Of a stretch of DNA of 64,000 nucleotides, positions 59,149 to 64,000 are shown in pieces; position 1 is the stretch's first letter; every line of letters starts with the position of its first letter. Both the position numbers and the translations under genes were made by a program. The notes under the pieces were generated by a model. It was not told the origin of the DNA, searched no databases, and saw only the letters and a list, made by a program, of their open reading frames with translations. The stretch is from Aliishimia sp963678085 (lineage in GTDB: Bacteria; Pseudomonadota; Alphaproteobacteria; Rhodobacterales; Rhodobacteraceae). The stretch covers positions 2,480,001 to 2,544,000 of the forward strand of contig OY782680.1 of NCBI GenBank assembly GCA_963678085.1, written 5' to 3'.

Positions 59149-59983
59149 GGGTTTCAGCCGCCAAAAGCGCCGTCAGCCCGGCGCGGTAATCGGGATAAAG
59201 CAGCTGGACGCCCAGCTCTTCTTTGATGCGGGTGTTTTTGACGCGCTTATTATCTGCATAAAAGCTGCTTGCCATGGGGCTGAGATCGGCACTTTCAAAG
59301 GGTTCTTCTGCCGGTGCAGGCAGGCCGAGCAGCTTAGCGGCATAGGCGATCACATCCTGGGGCGGGGCGGGCAGATCGTCACAGACATTATATATGCCGC
59401 CAAGATTGGGATGCGCGATGGAGGCGGCGAGCACTTGGGCAATATCGTCCGCATGGGCGCGGCCAAAGACCTGCCCTGGCTTCACGATGCGCCGCGCCGC
59501 GCCTGTGCGTAGCCTCTCGAACGGCGAGCGGCTCGGCCCATAAATCCCCGCCAGTCGAAAGATGTGAAGCGGGAGCCCGTCAATGGCCTGCCACGCTTGC
59601 TCTGCGGCGCGGCGCATCTGAGCGCGCTGGGTAGTGGGCGCGGCTGGCGTCGTCTCATTCACCCAAGCGCCATTGTGATCTCCATAAACGCCTGTGGTGG
59701 ATAGATAGCCAACCCATTCAAGATGCGGCCCGATCTGCGCGCCATAGGCCGCTAACACCGGATCGCCCTCAGCGTTTGGGGGGGCTGAGATCAACAGATG
59801 CGTGGCCTGCGCCAGTGCCGCGCTCAGATCGTCAAACAGACAGGCTTCCAGCCCGCTTTGCCGCAACTGCGCAGCTTTTTCAGCGTGGCGCGTGCTGGCA
59901 ATGACCCGCCAATCCTGCGCAGGCAAGCATGTGGTGAGGGCGTGGGCGCAATACCCGTGCCCAATCGTCAAAAGCGTTTTCAT
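59138..59983 (-). CDS. NAD(P)-dependent epimerase/dehydratase-like protein (extended SDR)
   Basis: 281 residues from ATG 59983 (MKTLLTIGHGYCAHALTTCL). The Rossmann loop is GHGYCAHA, in an atypical SDR form. YLSTTGVYGDHNGAWVNE has the Ser/Tyr active-site region, and FRLAGIYGPSRSPFERLR and ADDIAQVLAASIAHP are SDR-epimerase segments. Such proteins (YeeZ-like) modify nucleotide-sugars or act as reductases. The gene is paired with exoD and divergent from the methyltransferase. The substrate is not known. Confidence 0.8.
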   Translation of the reverse strand: MKTLLTIGHGYCAHALTTCLPAQDWRVIASTRHAEKAAQLRQSGLEACLFDDLSAALAQATHLLISAPPNAEGDPVLAAYGAQIGPHLEWVGYLSTTGVYGDHNGAWVNETTPAAPTTQRAQMRRAAEQAWQAIDGLPLHIFRLAGIYGPSRSPFERLRTGAARRIVKPGQVFGRAHADDIAQVLAASIAHPNLGGIYNVCDDLPAPPQDVIAYAAKLLGLPAPAEEPFESADLSPMASSFYADNKRVKNTRIKEELGVQLLYPDYRAGLTALLAAETHGR

Positions 59984-60058
59984 AGGCCCAGTAGTGGCTG
60001 GTAATTTTCTTAAAAGCAACTGCTTGTCACACAACCTTAAGGTGTGTAATCTGCAGCC

Positions 60059-60742
60059 ATGGAAAATGTCATTGATTTCTCACTCTACATTGACCAATCC
60101 TTTGAAAAAAGGATAAAAAATCGGCTGAAAACCTATTCAAGCTACTCAAATACGTTTCCGATTAACGCGATAGATCACCTGCTGAATGGCTATGTTGCGG
60201 AGTTCGCAAAACAACTTCCACGGGATTCGCGCATCTTGGATATCGGAGCGGGCAGCGGGCGTTTGGCGGAAATGCTGCTGCAAAGCGGTTATGATGATAT
60301 CCATGGGCTGGATTGCCGGGAAAGTGCCCGTGATCATGCCCTTGCGCGCTGCGTTTATGCCGATTTCCATCTTGCTGATATCTCCCAGCCGGTGCCCCTG
60401 CCCCCCGCCTATTTTGACTGTATCATCAGCGTCGGGCCATTCACATCCTCGCGCACGCGGGTCGAGGCGCTTGATGAGGTGCTGCGCCTGCTCAAACCCG
60501 GCGGGCATGCGATGATTGCGATGCATGAGGCGCATTGTGATACGGGCGGCTTTCTGGAAAAGCTCGAACAATGCGAACAGGTGCTCTGCGCCGCCGAATT
60601 TCACACGATCCCGCTTTATGCCAATGGAAAGGATGCATCGGCGGGCGGGGACATCTTTGTTCTGGTGCATTTGCATAAACGCAGGACCGAGATCAGCAAG
60701 AAGCTTGGGCTCAAGGCGATGCGCGGCGGCGGCGGAGCTTAA
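60059..60742 (+). CDS. Class I SAM-dependent methyltransferase
   Basis: A 227-residue methyltransferase with motif I in ILDIGAGSGRLAEML (about 60), motif II in HLADISQPVPL and a post-II block VLRLLKPGGHAMIAMHE. The N-terminus (ENVIDFSLYIDQSFEKRIKN) is polar and not typical of a known subfamily. Its 3' end overlaps the first desaturase-family gene on the opposite strand by 32 bases. The substrate is unknown; a lipid or small molecule is possible from neighbours, but this is inference. Confidence 0.8.
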   Translation: MENVIDFSLYIDQSFEKRIKNRLKTYSSYSNTFPINAIDHLLNGYVAEFAKQLPRDSRILDIGAGSGRLAEMLLQSGYDDIHGLDCRESARDHALARCVYADFHLADISQPVPLPPAYFDCIISVGPFTSSRTRVEALDEVLRLLKPGGHAMIAMHEAHCDTGGFLEKLEQCEQVLCAAEFHTIPLYANGKDASAGGDIFVLVHLHKRRTEISKKLGLKAMRGGGGA

Positions 60743-61679
60743 GGCGTTCGCGCATGCGCTGCTTGGCCTCCTCGGTGCCATCATGGAAGGTGCCAAAGAG
60801 CTTATCCCAGGGGACTTCGAGCGTGCCATAGTTACATTCGAAATAGCGGTGATGCATTTGGTGATGAAAATTGCCCAGATGAACGCGTTTCGCGCCGTTG
60901 ATCCAGAGCCCCTCATGCCCAGTATGGGTGATCACCGCATAAAGCGCATAAAAATTCAGATGCGCCAGAATATGCAGCGGATGGGTCGGCAGCACGAAAT
61001 GCACCAGGATTGAGCCGAAAAACAGCAGATGCTCAAAGGGATGCATGGACAGGCCAGACCAGGGGCCCACATCGGTGTTGCGGTGATGCAGCGCGTGAAA
61101 GCGATAGAACGGCCCCCAGTGCAGTAGGCGGTGGATCCAGTAAAAGTAAAAGCTCTCCCAAATTGGGATGAGGAAAAACACCGCAAAGAACCAAATCGGG
61201 TGATCGGCCATTTCCATCGCGGGCACCCAGCCGCGCGCCAGCCCCATCCACATCAAGATCTCAAGCCCCGACCAGATCGGCACGCCCGAGCAAAGCACCC
61301 AGGTCACATTATCGCGCAGCTGATCGCCCCCGGTAAAGCTGCCGCCCTTGCGCGGAAACGGGCGCGGATCGTATTTCTGAGCCCTGCCCTGCATCTGCGC
61401 GCCATGAAACCACCAATGAAGCCCGCCCGCGAGCACGGTGATAAGCACCGCGTTACGGACCAGGATTTCCAACATCCAAAGCCCCGGCGCGCCCGCCTGC
61501 GCCAGTGAGGGCGAAAACCACAGCCAAGTGAGCACGGAAATCGCGACAATCGCCAAGTTGACCGAGACGGGCAGCCAAGCCCCTACATACCAACGCAGCA
61601 CGGCGCGCCCGTCAAAGGGCCGCTCAAACAGAGGGTTGACGCGCAATGGCAGCTCGGGCGTGTGGTTCCACTCACTCAT
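60711..61679 (-). CDS. Fatty-acid hydroxylase/sterol desaturase-family membrane protein A
   Basis: A 322-residue diiron membrane oxygenase-like protein with about four helices. The His motifs are present: HRLLHW, HALHHRNTD, and HHQMHHRYFECNYG, with the last followed by EVPWDKLFGTFHDG. These residues bind the diiron centre of the fatty-acid hydroxylase superfamily (sterol C5 desaturase, alkylglycerol monooxygenase, carotenoid oxygenases). The substrate is not known. Its start overlaps the stop of protein B (61676-61679), and both share N- and C-terminal segments, so they are diverged tandem duplicates. Confidence 0.88.
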   Translation of the reverse strand: MSEWNHTPELPLRVNPLFERPFDGRAVLRWYVGAWLPVSVNLAIVAISVLTWLWFSPSLAQAGAPGLWMLEILVRNAVLITVLAGGLHWWFHGAQMQGRAQKYDPRPFPRKGGSFTGGDQLRDNVTWVLCSGVPIWSGLEILMWMGLARGWVPAMEMADHPIWFFAVFFLIPIWESFYFYWIHRLLHWGPFYRFHALHHRNTDVGPWSGLSMHPFEHLLFFGSILVHFVLPTHPLHILAHLNFYALYAVITHTGHEGLWINGAKRVHLGNFHHQMHHRYFECNYGTLEVPWDKLFGTFHDGTEEAKQRMRERLKLRRRRASP

Positions 61680-62668
61680 TTGGTATACATCTGTTTCTTA
61701 TGAGCCCGCGTGCGCTTGGTGGCTTCGGACGAGCCGTCGTGAAACGTGCCAAACCATTTATCGAACGGGATCTCAGAGGTGCCATAATTGCACTCAAAAT
61801 AGCGATGATGCAATTGATGAAAGAAATCCCCGGCCCGCGCAGCCTCGTTCTCGCCCGCCATGATTTTCTCAAAACCCGAATGGCTCATCACCGGGCTGAC
61901 CTGCTGGAACATCGCATGAAAGGTCAGGTGAAACGGGTGCGAGGGAACAATGAAATGGATCCAATAGGTGGTGAAATAGAGCATATTCTCATACCAATGG
62001 TTCGAAATCCCCGACCATGGCCCCACATTCACATTGCGATGATGCAGCGCATGCACATGCTTATAAAGCTTTGGGTGATGCGCAAGGCGATGCTCCCAAT
62101 AGAAATGCAGCCCCGACCACATGGGAATGAGCGCAAGCCAAGCGATGAACCACACCGGGCTATCCGCAAACGTCACCGTCCAGATATAGCCATTGGCCAT
62201 GGCCCAAAAGATCACCCATTGATAAATCGTCGCGACCGTGATGGCCGAGGCCAGCGTCCAAAACACATTATCCCAGAGCTGATTGTTAAAGGTGAATTGC
62301 CCGTTGCTATAGGCCAGATCGCGCTTGTCGAATTTCTTCACCAGCCCTTGGGCTTTGCGCGTATAGAGCCAATATTGCAGCCCTCCCGCCACCAGGATTT
62401 GCGGCAAAAGATTTGCCAGCCAGATCTGAAACATCCAGCCAAAAGCAAAGCTCTGCATCGTCTCTAAAGGCGGGATGAGCAGGAGCCAAACAATTACAGC
62501 CAGGGCAAAGGGGATCGTCACCGCAGTGATCTGCAGCCAAGCCCCGCGATACCAGGCCAGCACCGCAAAGGAGCGGGGCGGCCAGGAAAACAACGGGTTC
62601 AGCCCAACCTCGCGGCCCGGATGATGGTTCCAACGCTCAAGTTCTGGATCATTGCTCAGATCAACCAT
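61676..62668 (-). CDS. Fatty-acid hydroxylase/sterol desaturase-family membrane protein B
   Basis: A 330-residue paralogue of protein A. His motifs EHRLAHHPKLYKHVHALHHRN and FFHQLHHRYFECNYG are in place, with SEIPFDKWFGTFHDGSSEAT at the end and about four helices. The N-terminus (ERWNHHPGREVGLNPLF) resembles that of A (EWNHTPELPLRVNPLF). The two overlapping genes are probably translated together and may form a two-component membrane oxygenase, or act in sequence. The aldolase-like gene lies 20 bp upstream on the same strand. Confidence 0.88.
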   Translation of the reverse strand: MVDLSNDPELERWNHHPGREVGLNPLFSWPPRSFAVLAWYRGAWLQITAVTIPFALAVIVWLLLIPPLETMQSFAFGWMFQIWLANLLPQILVAGGLQYWLYTRKAQGLVKKFDKRDLAYSNGQFTFNNQLWDNVFWTLASAITVATIYQWVIFWAMANGYIWTVTFADSPVWFIAWLALIPMWSGLHFYWEHRLAHHPKLYKHVHALHHRNVNVGPWSGISNHWYENMLYFTTYWIHFIVPSHPFHLTFHAMFQQVSPVMSHSGFEKIMAGENEAARAGDFFHQLHHRYFECNYGTSEIPFDKWFGTFHDGSSEATKRTRAHKKQMYTK

Positions 62669-62688
62669 GGCTCCCCCCCTCTTGGTGT

Positions 62689-63444
62689 TTATGTGGCGTA
62701 ATCGCTGTGCTCTGCGTCCAAAATCGCTTTGAGCTCAGCCAGATGGCGCAGATCTTGCTCGGGATAAGTTTCTAGCTCATCTGCGGTTTTGGTCGCGATC
62801 TCATGGGGCAAGATCGCCAGCGGCTGCCCGGTTTGCAGCGCGCGGATATAGACCTCGCAGGCGCGCTCAAAGTAATAGAGCCGGTTAAAGGTTTGCGCGA
62901 CCGTCTGCCCAATCACCATGACGCCGTGATTGCCCATGACCATGACAAACTGCTTGGGATCTTGCAAAAGCTGGGCGCAGCGCTCGCCCTCTTCCTCAAA
63001 GGCCAGCCCGCCATAGGCGTCATCCACCACTTGGCGCTGATAGAACATGGCCGCATTCTGATCGAGCGGGGGCAGCATTTTGTCCTGAAGGCAGGCCAAA
63101 ACCGTGGCATGAATGGAATGCACATGCATGGCGCAGCGGGCATGGGCGCAGCGGCGATGGATCGAGCCATGCAGACCCCAGGCGGTTGGGTCAGGCGCGC
63201 CGGGCCGATCCAGCGCGTTTGGATCATTTGCATCGAGCAGCAGCATGTCAGAGGCCCGCACCCGCGCAAAATGCACCTGATTTGGGTTCATCAAAAACTG
63301 CGTGCCATCCTCATTCACACTGAGGGAAAAGTGATTGGCCACGCCCTCATGCATATTGAGCCGCGCCGTCCAGCGAAACGCCGCCGCCAAATCCACCCGC
63401 TCTTGCCAATGCGCAATATTGGCTCTTGTCTCTGTCTCGCTCAT
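62689..63444 (-). CDS. Class II aldolase/adducin-family protein
   Basis: A 251-residue protein with the Zn-dependent aldolase fold (fuculose-phosphate aldolase family). LNMHEGVANHFSLSV is the N-terminal active-site segment, HGSIHRRCAHARCAMHVHSI the Zn-His region, and MGNHGVMVIG holds the third His. ATG 63444 (MSETETRANI) follows AGGAGGGCGGCG; a longer ORF to 63534 lacks support. It is the first gene of a probable three-gene unit with the two desaturase-family genes. Substrate is unknown. Confidence 0.88.
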   Translation of the reverse strand: MSETETRANIAHWQERVDLAAAFRWTARLNMHEGVANHFSLSVNEDGTQFLMNPNQVHFARVRASDMLLLDANDPNALDRPGAPDPTAWGLHGSIHRRCAHARCAMHVHSIHATVLACLQDKMLPPLDQNAAMFYQRQVVDDAYGGLAFEEEGERCAQLLQDPKQFVMVMGNHGVMVIGQTVAQTFNRLYYFERACEVYIRALQTGQPLAILPHEIATKTADELETYPEQDLRHLAELKAILDAEHSDYAT

Positions 63445-63921
63445 CGCCGCCCTCCTTGTGCTAAAGCCAGCGTGAAACGGGCAAAGCGGGAGATGCAACC
63501 CAATTCGCGACATATTTTCGGCGCAGTTAGACAATTACCAAACGGAGCCGCTGCGCGGCACGCGATTTTATGATTGAAAGGGGCTTTGCCCCTCTCAAAC
63601 TCTCCCCAAGGTATTTTTAGCCAAATGAAGGGCGCGCAGCACGAAAGGGCCGCGGCGGGCTTATCCCGGCAGCTTGTTTTGCTATTGCGGTAGCTCAGAA
63701 AGCCAGGCGCCTGTCTTTGGGTGACCACCAGACCAAACAGAGAGGGGAAGTCAAATCCTCTCTGCCACCAAGTGTAAGTCTGTTCTGAGCCGCGCCGCCT
63801 CGGCCCGACTTATGGGTGCAGGCTGTCTTAAGAGGCGCGAAGGGCTGTACGTACGGGAAAGGGTATAAGACGCGAGCGGTTAAAGCGGTGCGAATTTGGC
63901 GCGCGGCTGTGTAAGGTTTTG
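63445..63921. other. Non-coding region with repeat and hairpins
   Basis: This 477-bp stretch carries the dispersed repeat (63608-63630) and, before it, AGGGGC-TTT-GCCCCT. A hairpin CAGAGAGG/CCTCTCTG (about 63742-63768) ends in GCCACCA and looks superficially like the 3' end of a tRNA, but no acceptor or D stem fits it. No coding sequence is supported. Confidence 0.5.
63608..63630 (+). repeat. Dispersed intergenic repeat, copy 3
   Basis: AAGGTATTTTTAGCCAAATG then AAG matches the copies at 10455 and 32750 (one base shorter). It follows a short hairpin of the type found in the others. It is intergenic, upstream of the aldolase gene. Confidence 0.7.
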
Positions 63922-64000
63922 TTAATCCTTTGGCTTTGAGGGCACCCAGGCATAGCCGTTTTCGCATAGGATATAGGCTTCGCGCAGGCCATGGGGTTTA
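63922..64000 (-). CDS. 3' end of an unidentified gene (cut by window edge)
   Basis: The last 25 codons before a TAA at 63922 read PHGLREAYILCENGYAWVPS followed by KPKD, a plausible protein C-terminus with an aromatic-rich end. The family is not recognised, and the frame is chosen by the look of the residues only. The rest of the gene lies to the right of the window. Confidence 0.4.
   Translation of the reverse strand, partial: KPHGLREAYILCENGYAWVPSKPKD

Noticed and set aside
63686..63769. Possible tRNA: GGTAGCTCAG at the left and TCAAATCCTCTCTGCCACCA at the right
   Set aside because: The acceptor arms do not pair (the 3' side would need GGCAGAG at the 5' end), the D stem lacks its partner and the T arm is replaced by an 8-bp hairpin with an 11-base loop. 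At most a decayed remnant.

Overview
The window reads as chromosomal DNA of a marine Rhodobacterales alphaproteobacterium of the roseobacter type. The reasons are a GC-rich dcw cluster led by mraZ, an ethylmalonyl-CoA pathway locus (crotonyl-CoA carboxylase/reductase, ethylmalonyl-CoA mutase, mesaconyl-CoA hydratase, malyl-CoA thioesterase), an acyl-homoserine-lactone luxR/luxI pair, a petP/petR pair, a succinate dehydrogenase operon with a lipoprotein gene between sdhA and sdhB, and a DUF1127 gene followed by CCTCCTCCC stem-loops of the kind known from Rhodobacter sphaeroides. No phage, insertion sequence, CRISPR array, rRNA or convincing tRNA was found.

Layout. 0-8.3 kb (minus strand): cell-division/peptidoglycan cluster mraZ-rsmH-ftsL-ftsI-murE-murF-mraY-murD (murD runs off the left edge). 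It is preceded by a long non-coding leader with a strong terminator just before mraZ (UpsM-like sRNA) and three clusters of MraZ-type TGGGA repeats. 9.3-15.8 kb: Mrp/ApbC, the DUF1127 gene with two anti-Shine-Dalgarno hairpins, a UvrD/PcrA-type helicase, a degenerate receiver protein, an FMN alpha-hydroxy-acid dehydrogenase and a lipoprotein. 15.9-25.2 kb: pyruvate carboxylase, MAPEG protein, 3-oxoadipyl-CoA thiolase, YchF, a VOC protein, TrpA and a RecD/Dda-like helicase. 25.2-26.9 kb: quorum-sensing genes (small ORF, luxR, luxI). 27.1-40.4 kb: central carbon block with ccr and ecm divergent, an H-NS/HvrA-type protein, purine nucleoside phosphorylase, DUF1989, DUF1963-like, sdhCDA-lipoprotein-sdhB, then mcl2-DUF1737-mch-secreted protein. 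40.7-48.6 kb: accessory genes: small secreted protein, DUF2235 hydrolase, an orphan molybdenum hydroxylase large subunit, a Fe(II)/2-oxoglutarate oxygenase next to an HD-domain protein resembling the PhnY/PhnZ phosphonate oxygenases, and a PAS-GGDEF-EAL protein. 48.7-57.9 kb: valS, ilvE, petP-petR, a histone-deacetylase-like hydrolase and xseB-ispA-dxs. 58-64 kb: cupin in AT-richer DNA, ExoD-like protein, NAD-epimerase, methyltransferase, two tandem fatty-acid-hydroxylase-family membrane proteins and a class II aldolase; the last bases are the 3' end of an unidentified gene.

How the parts fit. The 27-40 kb block would let the cell assimilate acetyl-CoA: Ccr and Ecm make methylsuccinyl-CoA, Mch hydrates mesaconyl-CoA, Mcl2 releases malate from malyl-CoA, succinate dehydrogenase feeds succinate onward and pyruvate carboxylase (15.9 kb) supplies oxaloacetate. 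Epimerase, methylsuccinyl-CoA dehydrogenase, Mcl1 and propionyl-CoA carboxylase are not in this window.

Most interesting for follow-up: the DUF1127 gene with tandem CCTCCTCCC hairpins; the UpsM-like leader with MraZ boxes; the PhnY/PhnZ-like oxygenase pair with no phosphonate context; a small ORF overlapping luxR; and two coding regions (the FMN dehydrogenase gene, and ispA/dxs) unusually rich in perfect short inverted repeats with three- or four-base loops.
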